Shown: one piece after another, positions 32,598 to 42,221 of the stretch
How the letters are laid out: each line of letters opens with the position of its first letter
How positions within the stretch are numbered: the first letter of the stretch is position 1
From: Clostridiaceae bacterium
GTDB lineage: Bacteria > Bacillota > Clostridia > Lachnospirales > Lachnospiraceae
Length of the DNA: 64,000 nucleotides
Assembly: GCA_910575795.1 (NCBI GenBank)
Contig: CAJTGE010000011.1
Span: 1 to 64,000 of the forward strand
Reading direction: 5' to 3'
Notes under the pieces: generated by a model
The model's database searches: none
Told to the model about the DNA's origin: nothing
What the model saw: the letters and a program-made list of their open reading frames with translations, nothing else
Program-made: the position numbers and the translations under genes

Positions 32598-33781
32598 TAC
32601 TCTAAGACCTCCTTACTCTGATAAGCATCCAGTGTTTGGCTGCCGTCCAGAGGAACAGCCCCATCCAGATACCATAAATTGTGTGTGACCGTAACCGTGG
32701 GCGCTGAAAAGGCTTCTCTGGCAGCCACTTCCCCCCGATGTGTTACCTTTGCTTTATACTCTGGAAATCCATTGTCCAGATTCCTCTCCCCATCTAATTT
32801 GTATTTTCCGTTTAGTGCGCCCTCCCACCAACAGATTTTATATCGAAATAAGCTCCTGATTTCAAATTTCAGGGCATTTTCCATCCTAAAGGTATTCCAC
32901 ATAGCCTTAACTGAAATAAGCCCCTGCAAAGCCAATGCAGCCCTATGGAAAACCTTTAATTTATATGGTGGGAAAAATCGATCCAGACAGATTCCTCCAT
33001 CCAGAAAATATTTACCATTCAGAATGTGTTTAGTTTCTCCCCACCAATAGCATGTAAACGTATGAATAATCAAAACAGGAAACTTTTCTTTTGTCGTGAA
33101 GGCAAAAGCATTGTTTATTTTTTTCAGATATACATTTTCTGAATTAAATACCGAAAACAGGTTCCGCACCTTCATATGATAAGGCGGAAATTCTGTATTA
33201 AGCAGCCGGCTCCCATCCAACAGAAACCCTCCATTAAGAATCCCTTGTTCGCCAAACCAATAAACAGCCATTCTATGAATTGTCTTAAAATAAAATTGCT
33301 CTTTTAGGACAATCTGCCCCAGATAATATGCCTGGTAAAAAGCCATATGCGCCTCTTTATAATCCTCGACAATCCTCCGGATCAATCCACTGCTGCAATC
33401 CAAAGAATCATCTCTGATGCGGACCTGGAATGTATATGGCGCTATATTACGGATAATATCTACATTAGCCCCGGCAACATTTTTTATCAGACGTTCCAGG
33501 GAAATAGGAGTAATCCTTTGCAATGTCAGCAGCTTCATCATAACTCGGCTCCGCCGTTCTGCAATATCCTCTGTGCTCCTGCCAATCCCTAGCATTTCTT
33601 CCCATAATCCCAAACCCCATGTTGCTGTCTGCGGATTAAATTGATTTGGCATATCTTCAATGATGGCATGAATAATGTCCAGTTCTTCCCCTTTAGCGTT
33701 GTTTTGAGCCGTATAAAACAAACTTTCACGGTAATAGCTTTCCACATATCCCATCATCAAATCAGCACGGCTAATTTCCAT
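32597..33781 (-). CDS. xkdU: XkdU-like baseplate protein with repeat extension
   Basis: Residues 1-180 match the DUF2313/XkdU wedge protein (usually about 190 aa). An extra 210 residues follow, with at least three copies of a pattern (L)NGxxxLDGxxxLxxxFPxYxxKV spaced about 75-90 residues, and a fourth partial copy (LDGAVPLDGSQTLDAY). The extension could form a fibre or surface-binding stalk. Start at ATG 33781 with GGGGAGGTG, overlapping the baseplate J gene by 11 bases. Confidence 0.78.
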   Translation of the reverse strand: MEISRADLMMGYVESYYRESLFYTAQNNAKGEELDIIHAIIEDMPNQFNPQTATWGLGLWEEMLGIGRSTEDIAERRSRVMMKLLTLQRITPISLERLIKNVAGANVDIIRNIAPYTFQVRIRDDSLDCSSGLIRRIVEDYKEAHMAFYQAYYLGQIVLKEQFYFKTIHRMAVYWFGEQGILNGGFLLDGSRLLNTEFPPYHMKVRNLFSVFNSENVYLKKINNAFAFTTKEKFPVLIIHTFTCYWWGETKHILNGKYFLDGGICLDRFFPPYKLKVFHRAALALQGLISVKAMWNTFRMENALKFEIRSLFRYKICWWEGALNGKYKLDGERNLDNGFPEYKAKVTHRGEVAAREAFSAPTVTVTHNLWYLDGAVPLDGSQTLDAYQSKEVLE

Positions 33782-34937
33782 CAAAATACACCTCCCCAAC
33801 AGAAGGCTTGAGATGAACCGGCGTCTGAATATTACTGCCGGATTTATTCATCAATATGCTTCCAAAATCTTTTACTCCTGGCACATGTTTAATAGCGTCT
33901 TCCACATAGTGAATTCTCACCAGACCGCCAATGCTGACTTTGGCAACTTCCCCCTTCACCGCTTCAATAATATTCTGCCGGGTATTTACCAAACTGTATC
34001 CCGCTTCAAATTCAAGGCCGGTAATATCGATTCTGATTGCATAATTTTCTGTTGTAATCACAGTAACAACCGCCCCGATGGGCGCCCTTCCTTCTCCCTC
34101 CCCCTCATGATCTGAAGGATCTAAATGTTCTTTCACCCTATCCACCAAATCCGGAATAGGAGAGCCGCCTTCGCCAATAATAATAACTTGAACGGTACCA
34201 GGCCCATCCCACAAAGGAATAACTTCCACCTCGGCAACTCCCGGAACTTCTTTCGCCCATTGTTTATAATCATTTTTATTTCCGCCGCTTATGGGGTTTC
34301 TCACTTTATCCAATAACCTTGACAAAAGAGATTCATCTTTTTCCTCATCCACGCCATTTGTAAACGCTACCGGATTACTAATAGATACCAGATTTTCAAT
34401 ATCCGATAAATTCAAATTGATTTCTTCCGCCTGTGCGTTACCTGCGGCGCCTATTTCATCTGAAATCACTTCCACCTCTATTTGCCCGTTATCTCCAACC
34501 ACCGCATACTTTTGTGATGTGTAATATTTTACTGCCAGAGCAGATCCCGCCGTTATGGTATTTGAAAATTTTGTCCCGGCCGGAATTGCTGTTCCGACAG
34601 CGCCTGTTATCAGAAGGTTTCCGCTGGCAAATGTTGCGCCTTTTCTGTATACCCCGCGGGAAGCTGCTGCCAGTGTTAGCCATTCGCCAAAGGAATGCTG
34701 CGGAAAGGCAAGCAATATTATATTTCTCAGCATAAAGTACACTATCGCAAATTCCATATTGGTAGGCTCAATGGCGTCGTATTCATAACTTCCAACAGAA
34801 GTATCCAGTCCCTCCGGTACTCTTTCGTATACCCTTTCCCTTATGCTTTCTTCATCCTGCAATGCCAGCCATTCCACCACATCCAGAGTACCTTCCTGAA
34901 TCATTTTTATAAAATCATAGCTGGGTTGTTTCGACAT
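33771..34937 (-). CDS. xkdT: XkdT-like baseplate J protein
   Basis: 388 residues of the gp47/baseplate J family that link the baseplate hub to fibres. Recognised by AASRGVYRKGATFASG and a following strand-rich domain with PIPAGT-like turns, then the acidic GDxGxxG-type middle region. Order between XkdS and XkdU homologues supports this. Confidence 0.88.
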   Translation of the reverse strand: MSKQPSYDFIKMIQEGTLDVVEWLALQDEESIRERVYERVPEGLDTSVGSYEYDAIEPTNMEFAIVYFMLRNIILLAFPQHSFGEWLTLAAASRGVYRKGATFASGNLLITGAVGTAIPAGTKFSNTITAGSALAVKYYTSQKYAVVGDNGQIEVEVISDEIGAAGNAQAEEINLNLSDIENLVSISNPVAFTNGVDEEKDESLLSRLLDKVRNPISGGNKNDYKQWAKEVPGVAEVEVIPLWDGPGTVQVIIIGEGGSPIPDLVDRVKEHLDPSDHEGEGEGRAPIGAVVTVITTENYAIRIDITGLEFEAGYSLVNTRQNIIEAVKGEVAKVSIGGLVRIHYVEDAIKHVPGVKDFGSILMNKSGSNIQTPVHLKPSVGEVYFDGN

Positions 34938-35388
34938 ATCGCACCACCTCTCTATGACGGCTGGATGTTCCGTCTATACCATTCACAACAAATTCACATA
35001 AAATCATATCTCCTTCCCCTTTAATCTCAAAATTGCTGAGGCTTGCTATCAGAGGGTGATATACCAGCGCTTCGGTAAATACCCTTCGCAATTCACACTC
35101 CACCACCTCATACGGATCGTCTTGATTTAAAATCAAATCAACTTCATTTCCATACGAATCTGGATAAATCAGATTTTTATATCTTCGATCATGTAAAATT
35201 TTATTTACCACTTGTTCCAGAAGTTCATTGGGGTTATTTGTCATGATGGCATTCCCCATTACATCTGTGACAAACTCATTTTTTTCAAAATCAAATTTAA
35301 AAGTTTGTTTCCCTATCAGGCTGTCCTTATACGTTTTTATGGTAGTATCTGCCGTAATTTTTTCTGATAACTCTGGTAAAATTCCCAT
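34915..35388 (-). CDS. xkdS: XkdS-like baseplate protein (DUF2634, gp25-like)
   Basis: 157 residues; contains the gp25-type core YKNLIYPDSYGNEVDLIL. Baseplate wedge component. Overlaps the next gene by 23 bases. Confidence 0.85.
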   Translation of the reverse strand: MGILPELSEKITADTTIKTYKDSLIGKQTFKFDFEKNEFVTDVMGNAIMTNNPNELLEQVVNKILHDRRYKNLIYPDSYGNEVDLILNQDDPYEVVECELRRVFTEALVYHPLIASLSNFEIKGEGDMILCEFVVNGIDGTSSRHREVVRYVETTQL

Positions 35389-35711
35389 TATGCAGGCACC
35401 ACCTTACATAATATGACATAGTGTGTGCCGCCCACTGCAACACCGACAACTCGATCTCCTGCAGAAAGGGCGCCCTTAAATTCAATTTCTGAATCTGGCA
35501 GATCCATGACCGGAGAGGTAATATCTCCCTTTCTTTTATGACCCATAAATGAGGAATTCACTAGCAACCCCGCTGACACATCAAATCCCACATCATCAAA
35601 TTTTACAGTCAATGGGGAAATGGCCGATACTGTTCCTAGCATGGGTTCAAATCCACTTGTCTGTTTCCGGCCAGATATTTTACTTATAATTCTTGCTGCC
35701 TCCGCACTCAA
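35388..35711 (-). CDS. xkdR: XkdR-like protein (DUF2577)
   Basis: 107 residues, TTG start at 35711 after AAAGGAGTG. Beta-rich OB-like protein with GTVSAISPLTVKFDD and GDRVVGVAVGG, typical of XkdR/spike-associated baseplate proteins. Confidence 0.8.
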   Translation of the reverse strand: MSAEAARIISKISGRKQTSGFEPMLGTVSAISPLTVKFDDVGFDVSAGLLVNSSFMGHKRKGDITSPVMDLPDSEIEFKGALSAGDRVVGVAVGGTHYVILCKVVPA

Positions 35712-35737
35712 ACTATCACTCCTTTCTGCAGGCTTCC

Positions 35738-36763
35738 CTACGATTCTTTAGGTGCCTGATATTCTATTTCCGGCAATTCATCTGTCCATGCCAGCGTAAG
35801 GCTCATTTCATGGTAGCCATTACTGTATCTGTGGCTGTCGGATTCCACATAAAAGCCCCCTACCAGCCCTGTTTCATTATCGATCACATATACCCCCGTA
35901 CCTGTTTCAACTCCTTCAATTCCATAGGTTTTGATAGAACCGCTTTTTTGCAATGCCGATAATTCTTTCAGCTTTTGGGCGGCGATTGCATTCACTTCTG
36001 CCTGAGTAGCCTTGTTGCTCTGGCTGACATATTCCTGCATGATTCCGTAAAGTTTTTGGGCTTCTTCGTTTTTCTGAACAGCAGATATTTCATTTCCCTT
36101 AGAATCTTTACCGACCACCTTCACCTGGGTATATGTGCTTTCTATGCTTTCATCATAAGAGGCATCTATCAAATTCACGCCTTCCTCAATTACCCATTGA
36201 GCTGTCTGGTTGAGTTTTTCAATCAGTTCCAGATTTCCGTTTTTAATGCGTGTGGTGTATCTTTTCCCACTCTGTTTCCGAGTTTCTGTTAATGCCGTAA
36301 TAATCATATCCCACGGTGTTTTTTTCAGAAAATGTAATACCGAAAATTTCACTCCGGTATCTTCCACTGTTCCTGTGCTGATTCCCAGCGTTTTGCACAA
36401 ACTCAAAAATATCTCACCAGCAGTCATGTTCTCAAACTTCTTATCCATTTTACTGCGCGTAAGCCACCAGCGTATGTCCCTGGCAGTATATTTTATTGTC
36501 GTACTGCTTCTGGTTTTGCTTTTCTTTGTAATGATATACCGCATCAGTTCTTCATCAGACGCATTATAAACCACAACACAACTTCCATTCGGAAAATCTG
36601 TCTTTCCTTCCACTTTCAACACTTCCATATTCAGAGTGCGCGAAGCTTCATTTTTGCTGCCACCCCAGGTCATTGAGGTGACAGCTTCCTCGATCCAGGA
36701 AATAAGCGTTTCCTGAACTACGGCCACTTTATATTTTTCTCTTTCTTTATACAGTTCGATCAT
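35738..36763 (-). CDS. xkdQ: XkdQ-like tail hub protein
   Basis: 341 residues, gp27/gpD hub family: begins with a short strand domain, SWIEEAVTSMTWGGS, and ends with the IDNETGLVGGFYVESDSHRYSNG segment. ATG overlaps the stop of the LysM gene by 4 bases. Confidence 0.83.
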   Translation of the reverse strand: MIELYKEREKYKVAVVQETLISWIEEAVTSMTWGGSKNEASRTLNMEVLKVEGKTDFPNGSCVVVYNASDEELMRYIITKKSKTRSSTTIKYTARDIRWWLTRSKMDKKFENMTAGEIFLSLCKTLGISTGTVEDTGVKFSVLHFLKKTPWDMIITALTETRKQSGKRYTTRIKNGNLELIEKLNQTAQWVIEEGVNLIDASYDESIESTYTQVKVVGKDSKGNEISAVQKNEEAQKLYGIMQEYVSQSNKATQAEVNAIAAQKLKELSALQKSGSIKTYGIEGVETGTGVYVIDNETGLVGGFYVESDSHRYSNGYHEMSLTLAWTDELPEIEYQAPKES

Positions 36764-37401
36764 GATGGAATCGTCAATACCTGTCCGGGATATATCAAAT
36801 CTGCATTCTGAATAGGGGGGCTGTTTGCAGCAAATATTTTTGGATATTGCGCCCCATTGCCATAGAATCTTTTAGCAATAACCCACAGGCAATCTCCTTT
36901 CACAACAGTATAGGTGTTGGCCGTGGCGGCCGTTTCTGGTCTGTCAGACTGCTGCTCTACCTTCGGCGCCACTTTTACCACTTCACGAATCTTTATGAAT
37001 TTGAATTCTTTAAATTCAATATCAAAGTATACATCTCCAGGCTCCCCGCCCTTCTCCCGATAATCAAACTTCCGGATCGTTGCATACATATTGATGTCCG
37101 TTTCTGTTATCAGCAGCTTAACCGGCTTTCCAGAATCACGCCATTTGTTAATTTTGTCTACTGCCTCCCACGGATCCGGAATGTTTTTTCTGACACAATA
37201 GGAAGAATCATAGTCCCTGGGGAAAAAGGAGGAAAACGCAACGCTTTGTAGCATACTGTTTCCAATAATTGTGCGTTCCCCTCCCTTAATTACCTGGGAA
37301 TCCGAAAAGGCGGTTCCTCCGCCACCTATTACGAGTTCGGGAGGATTAACCGGAAGTGTAATGCTTTCTTTTAGATTTTCAAATGATATTTTGTAAATCA
37401 A
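36760..37401 (-). CDS. xkdP: XkdP-like baseplate protein with LysM
   Basis: 213 residues. N-terminal domain as in XkdP (LPVNPPELVIG), C-terminal LysM (about 163-212: YTVVKGDCLWVIAKRFYGNG and PGQVLTIP) that can bind peptidoglycan. Connects tube end and hub. Overlaps the tape-measure stop by 4 bases. Confidence 0.87.
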   Translation of the reverse strand: MIYKISFENLKESITLPVNPPELVIGGGGTAFSDSQVIKGGERTIIGNSMLQSVAFSSFFPRDYDSSYCVRKNIPDPWEAVDKINKWRDSGKPVKLLITETDINMYATIRKFDYREKGGEPGDVYFDIEFKEFKFIKIREVVKVAPKVEQQSDRPETAATANTYTVVKGDCLWVIAKRFYGNGAQYPKIFAANSPPIQNADLIYPGQVLTIPS

Positions 37402-40400
37402 TCAAAGTCCTCCTCTCCCATGTTTTCCGCCGTTTCTTCAATATCATCTGCAAGTGCTGCCAGTATCTTTTCTACCAGCCTGTCTTCATCACCTTCTCCC
37501 GTCACGGTTACACTTTCAATAATTTTTTCGATATAATATTTTTTTACGCTCTGCTGCTGGTTTTTCGTTGTTTCAGAGTAGGAATTGCTTACATCCGAGT
37601 TACTTATGGGCTGTGCAATGTCCAACCCCTCATACGTTCCACCGCCTTCTTTGGGCGGCGGTGGTTTTTTGGGACTTTTAGGTTTATCTGGTTCATCCGG
37701 TTCATATGGTCTGATTTCCGGCGGCTGCATATCTGTGAGATTTGCCCCCATGGTTAATTTCATATCGCCTGCCATGTTTTCAACTTCATTATTTATCATG
37801 GCTTTGGTTTCTTTCAAACCTTCTACCACACCGGCGCCGACATTAAATCCAACCTGGGCTTTCATCACTGTAGACGGGGAATGAATTCCCAGGAATCCTT
37901 TGAATTTGTCCACAATGGAACTGGCCACATTTCCGATGGTACTTGCAATTGCCTTAACGCCTTCAACCAGCCCGTTTCCTATGCCTTTTATCAGATCAAT
38001 TCCGAGCTGCAACCAATCCGTACTTGTGATGGTTTCCCAAATGGCCTGTACAAGCTGCAAGGCTCCCTCAATAAGCTGCGGTATAGCCTCTATCAGTCCT
38101 TGAACCAGAGCAACAATAATCTGGATGGCAACCTCGATAATCATAGGCAGATTTTCGGTAATAAATGTTACCAGACCTGTAATAATCTGAATTACCCCAT
38201 CTACCAGCATCGGGATGTTCTCTGTAATCCCCTGGACCAGCGCCAGGATAATGTTTAGAGCCGCCTCCAAAATCATAGGCAGATTATCTGATACAAACTG
38301 TACAATATTCAGAATCACTTCAACAATCGCCGGAATCAATACCGGAATCGAATCTATGATCCCCTGGGCCAGCGCCATCAATATATCCAGCGCTGCCATA
38401 ACAATCGTACCTAAATTCGCACTGATAAACTGCACGAATCCCATAATGATCTGTACCACTGCCGGAACCAATACCGGCAATGCCTGGGTAAGCCCCTGGA
38501 CCAGCGCCATCAGAACCTTTAGAGCCGCATCAAGAATTGGTTGCAGATTCTGCCCCATAGAGCCAGATAATGCGGTAATAATTTTAACTACCACATCAGC
38601 CATTAAAGGCGTTCCGTCTGCTATCCCCTGGGCAAGTTTTGTGATTGCTTCGGATCCGCTGTTTAGCAATTCTGGAAGCTGTTCTGCAATCCCCTTGGAG
38701 AGTTCCAAAACCAGATCCCCTCCGGCCAAAAGCAACTCTGGAATCAGCTGAAGGATTCCCTGGATAAATACGGTTCCTGCTCCCGTCAAACCGCTGACTA
38801 TCTGTGGCAGATTGCTTTTTATGCCAGAAATAAGGCTGCTGACAATTCCAACTCCGGCCTGAATCAACTGCGGCACCAATGAAGCCATTTTGGTAACAAC
38901 CTTTGCAAATACAGAACCAATTGCCCCTACCAGACCGTCTATGCCGCCTTCTTCCGTTGCCTTTGTCAAATCGCCGATCCAGCCAGATGCTTCCTTCACC
39001 AGATCCTTTAGATTACTGCTCCCCAGCGCCTCATATATGGCAATGCCAGCGCCTTCCATTGCAGACTTGAACTCTGTTATCCGTCCTTGCAGATTATTAT
39101 TCATGGTGTCAGCCATGTTCTGCATAGCACCATCTGAATCAGCAATATATCCGCTTAATTCATCAAATCGATCTCCGCAGTTGTCAAGAAGAGCGTTTAC
39201 CGACTTTAAATCTGCTTTGTTAAAAATAGTTGACAGTGCATTTTGTTTCTCTGCATCTGTCATATTCTCCATAGACGCATTCAGATCGCCCAACACTTCA
39301 TTCATGGGGCGCATTTTCCCTTGTGCGTCATAGACACTCACACCAAGAGATTTCAGCTTTTTAGCAGCAATATCCGTGGGAGATTGCAGGGAAAGCATGA
39401 TATTCCGAAGCTTTGTACCGCCCTCTGCCCCTTTTACCCCATTATCAGCGATTATGCCCAGCAGAGTATTTAACTCTGTTGTGCCACCGGCCAATGTCTT
39501 AGCCGTACCGCCGACCGTAAGGATTGCTTCTCCCAATTGGGCTACGCTTGTATTGCTCTTTTGAGCTGTTTTTGCAAGCTGATCCCCAAACTGTGTAAGG
39601 TTTTCTTCTGTTGCGGCAATTCCCAGGGCTGACATGCTGTCCGTCACCATGTCGGATGCCGCTGCCAGATCCATACCTCCGGCGGCTGCCAGATTTAGAA
39701 TTGTGGGAAGAGCTGCACATGCTTTGTCCGCATCATATCCGGCCAGTGCCAGGTAATTAAGTGCCTCGCCTGCTTCTGAAGCAGAAAACTTCGTGGAGGC
39801 TCCCATTTCCTTTGCCACATTTGCCAGTTTCGCATATGCCTCATTACTGTAATTCGCTTCATCTGCCGTCATTCCCATTGTAGCAGCAACCTGACTCATG
39901 CTGGCTTCAAACTGAGAACCAACATTAACGCTCGCCGCACCAATGCCGCCAATTACGGTAGCTGCTGCCCCCACAGAAACAGCCAGCCCCTTTGCAATTT
40001 TTCCGGTAGCCCCGGCCACTGCTTTACCGGCTTTTGCACTTAATCCGGCAAGTTTAGCGCCAAGCTCTTTTATGGTGTTGAATGCCTGTTGTGCTTTTAG
40101 CCTTACTTCCGGGGTAAATATTTTACCGCCCAAAGCTCCTAATTTGGCCTTCACAGCGTTCGCAGCTTTAGAAGCAATATCTTTTACCTTAATGACCGGA
40201 TAAGCCACTGTACCGGCTATTTTCGCCAGTCCTGTCCGTACAGAGGACATTACCGACTTTGCTTTGTCCACTGCCGATATGATCGGTGCAAACTTTTCTC
40301 TGGCAAAAGTCTTCGCCTTGTTTTTGATGCTGTTGATTTTTTCTGTTGCCTGGTCTTTCAGCTTTACAACCGGGCTTATTATCCGCTGCCCAATAGACTT

Positions 40401-41060
40401 TAGCTTTTCATCAATGTCATAGACCTGTTTTAAAGCGTCAGTCTTAAAATCCAGATACGCTCTCACGGCCACATTGGTACTGTTCAGATTTTCCAACGCC
40501 CTTTCCAGGGTAGAAAGCTCCGCTCTGGCAACTTCCAACTCATTGAAATCTATCCGAATCTGCTGCCACTCTGCAAATTGCTGTTTCGCCGCTTCAATAT
40601 CCGCCAGCTTTTTTTCCAGACTTTCTATGGACTGCTCTACTCCCAGCCTGACACTGCCTTTTGTTCCATCTGTAAATTCCGCCTGTTTTTGTTTCAGAAC
40701 AGCCAGCTTATTACCGTATTCCTCCACTTTCCCGCTGTTCTTTTCCAGGAAATTTCCCAGTTCAGCCAGCTTCGCATTTATCGTTTCATTTTCCAAACCA
40801 TCCAGATCTATTTTTGTTTGCAGGGAAAGTTCCTTTTGGGAAACCGTATTTCGCAGGGAGGCGATTGAAGCCTGGGCAGCGGAAACCATTTCGGATATAT
40901 TGCTGTTTGCGGAAATATTGATATTCTGTGTTGCCGCAATTTTAGAAATGGCATCTTTGGATTCATTCACCCTCTGTGTCATTGCTGACACACTCTTGCT
41001 GGCCTTATCCATCTGTGCCGACAGCTTATCTCTTAATGTAAGAACCGCGCTTAATTCCAT
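37398..41060 (-). CDS. Tail tape-measure protein
   Basis: 1,220 residues; sets tail length. N-terminal coiled coils (about 1-230), TP901-type core with MTADEANYS and FSASEAGEALNYLALAGYDAD (about 380-440). A hydrophobic stretch (about 730-1000) includes repeats of exactly 44 residues ending NLPMI. A SPS-type tail motif FLGIHSPSTVM (about 1060) and a Pro-rich linker (PKSPKKPPPPKE) follow. Located between tail chaperone and XkdP as in PBSX. Confidence 0.92.
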   Translation of the reverse strand: MELSAVLTLRDKLSAQMDKASKSVSAMTQRVNESKDAISKIAATQNINISANSNISEMVSAAQASIASLRNTVSQKELSLQTKIDLDGLENETINAKLAELGNFLEKNSGKVEEYGNKLAVLKQKQAEFTDGTKGSVRLGVEQSIESLEKKLADIEAAKQQFAEWQQIRIDFNELEVARAELSTLERALENLNSTNVAVRAYLDFKTDALKQVYDIDEKLKSIGQRIISPVVKLKDQATEKINSIKNKAKTFAREKFAPIISAVDKAKSVMSSVRTGLAKIAGTVAYPVIKVKDIASKAANAVKAKLGALGGKIFTPEVRLKAQQAFNTIKELGAKLAGLSAKAGKAVAGATGKIAKGLAVSVGAAATVIGGIGAASVNVGSQFEASMSQVAATMGMTADEANYSNEAYAKLANVAKEMGASTKFSASEAGEALNYLALAGYDADKACAALPTILNLAAAGGMDLAAASDMVTDSMSALGIAATEENLTQFGDQLAKTAQKSNTSVAQLGEAILTVGGTAKTLAGGTTELNTLLGIIADNGVKGAEGGTKLRNIMLSLQSPTDIAAKKLKSLGVSVYDAQGKMRPMNEVLGDLNASMENMTDAEKQNALSTIFNKADLKSVNALLDNCGDRFDELSGYIADSDGAMQNMADTMNNNLQGRITEFKSAMEGAGIAIYEALGSSNLKDLVKEASGWIGDLTKATEEGGIDGLVGAIGSVFAKVVTKMASLVPQLIQAGVGIVSSLISGIKSNLPQIVSGLTGAGTVFIQGILQLIPELLLAGGDLVLELSKGIAEQLPELLNSGSEAITKLAQGIADGTPLMADVVVKIITALSGSMGQNLQPILDAALKVLMALVQGLTQALPVLVPAVVQIIMGFVQFISANLGTIVMAALDILMALAQGIIDSIPVLIPAIVEVILNIVQFVSDNLPMILEAALNIILALVQGITENIPMLVDGVIQIITGLVTFITENLPMIIEVAIQIIVALVQGLIEAIPQLIEGALQLVQAIWETITSTDWLQLGIDLIKGIGNGLVEGVKAIASTIGNVASSIVDKFKGFLGIHSPSTVMKAQVGFNVGAGVVEGLKETKAMINNEVENMAGDMKLTMGANLTDMQPPEIRPYEPDEPDKPKSPKKPPPPKEGGGTYEGLDIAQPISNSDVSNSYSETTKNQQQSVKKYYIEKIIESVTVTGEGDEDRLVEKILAALADDIEETAENMGEEDFD

Positions 41061-41078
41061 CCTCTCACCTCCCCGCCC

Positions 41079-41258
41079 TTAATTTTTCTTACCAGCCTTC
41101 CCTCCCGGCTTCTCTTTTCTCTCCTTCAAAGTAAGCTCCAGCGAGGCATACATAAAATCCCGCACCCGGCGTGGTTTTGCATATATTTCATCCGGGAACA
41201 GAGAATAATGGCTTTCTTGAAGCAATCGGTGTATTATTCCTGCTTCTCCGCCTCGCAT
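41079..41258 (-). CDS. Frameshifted part of the tail assembly chaperone
   Basis: 59-codon frame in -1 relation to the preceding chaperone gene, overlapping it by 25 bases. Reached from the chaperone by a -1 shift at 41264-41270, giving a fusion of about 224 residues, as in gpG/gpGT pairs of long-tailed phages. An ATG (41258) would also allow reinitiation. The C-terminus is rich in Lys and Gly. Confidence 0.72.
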   Translation of the reverse strand: MRGGEAGIIHRLLQESHYSLFPDEIYAKPRRVRDFMYASLELTLKERKEKPGGKAGKKN

Positions 41259-41752
41259 AATGAGTTTTTTGCTTCTTCCAGCCCGTCATCAAATCCCGAA
41301 ATATCCATAATGGCCTCTGTAAGCTGAGAAATTTCCCCGATATAAAGCCGTTTCCGGATTACTTTGGCAGGATCGGAAGTATTATATTTTGCCAGAAGTT
41401 TCGGCTCATTCCAGTCCGGCTTCACGCATGCCGTAACGATCAGAAGGTTTGACAGCATTTCCTGATTGGTCTTTTCCTCAATCTGGTGCGTTCTTTTGTT
41501 TTTTACCGGATATTTGCACCGGTTTTCCAGTTTGCTGTATTCCTCAGAAGAAATGGCCTTGACCGTAAAATAGGCATCAAAGCGTTTCATATAAACCTGC
41601 TTTGTCGCCTCATCCGGGGTTCCCAGCAGTTTTTCCAGCAATTCAGCATCCGACATTGTCGGCGGCGCAATATAGGCATCTCCCGGCATATCTTCCATTT
41701 TTTCATAAGCTGTTATTTTATCTTCCATCTCAAAATCTCCTTTCAAAAACAA
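41234..41752 (-). CDS. xkdN: XkdN-like tail assembly chaperone
   Basis: 172 residues between tube and tape measure. Contains SDAELLEKLLGTPDEATKQ and the KCRYP-like KNRCKYPV segment typical of XkdN (phage tail assembly chaperone). Binds and protects the tape measure during tail assembly. Near its 3' end it carries a slippery heptamer. Confidence 0.85.
   Translation of the reverse strand: MFLKGDFEMEDKITAYEKMEDMPGDAYIAPPTMSDAELLEKLLGTPDEATKQVYMKRFDAYFTVKAISSEEYSKLENRCKYPVKNKRTHQIEEKTNQEMLSNLLIVTACVKPDWNEPKLLAKYNTSDPAKVIRKRLYIGEISQLTEAIMDISGFDDGLEEAKNSLCEAEKQE
41264..41270 (-). promoter_or_regulatory. Programmed -1 frameshift site A AAA AAC
   Basis: In the chaperone frame the codons are GCA AAA AAC, an exact X XXY YYZ slippery heptamer. 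A -1 slip joins the chaperone to the 41079-41258 frame. Seven bases after the heptamer the -1 frame has ATG and stays open for 59 codons. Confidence 0.72.
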
Positions 41753-41775
41753 ATGCGGCCCATCGGCCGCAAATC

Positions 41776-42210
41776 TTATTTTTCAGTAATCGGATCCAAC
41801 CATTCCACTCCGGTAAAGGAAAAAGGCCATTCTTCTTCAACAATAGAACCCACTTCCCATCCCACAATAGGTATCTTCGTAAATTTTACATGCTTCAGAC
41901 GCACTCTTTCACAGCCAAACGCTTCCGGATCATCCAGTTTAGAAATAAGCTCTGTCACATACTCCGACTTCCGGTCATCGGTAATTCTGGCAACATTCTG
42001 AACCAGCTCCGTTGTGATTTTATAACCGGAAATGCTGCCTGTACCCTTTACGCTCAAAAGCTTCTGTCCGGTCCAACGTGTCCCCGACATTTTTACATCA
42101 CCGTATGACGGTTCAACATCTGCCGACATTTTATAGATATTTGTCAGCCATTTTCCTTCACTGTGACATTCGCCAAAGGAACCGTTAATTACTCTGGTAT
42201 CATCTAACAT
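41776..42210 (-). CDS. xkdM: XkdM-like tail tube protein
   Basis: 144 residues, two-layer beta-sandwich sequence of the contractile-phage tube: DTRVINGSFGECH, KLLSVKGTGSISGYKIT and a closing PFSFTGVEWLDPI. Directly after the sheath gene. Confidence 0.9.
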   Translation of the reverse strand: MLDDTRVINGSFGECHSEGKWLTNIYKMSADVEPSYGDVKMSGTRWTGQKLLSVKGTGSISGYKITTELVQNVARITDDRKSEYVTELISKLDDPEAFGCERVRLKHVKFTKIPIVGWEVGSIVEEEWPFSFTGVEWLDPITEK

Positions 42211-42221
42211 ACCGCTCCTCC

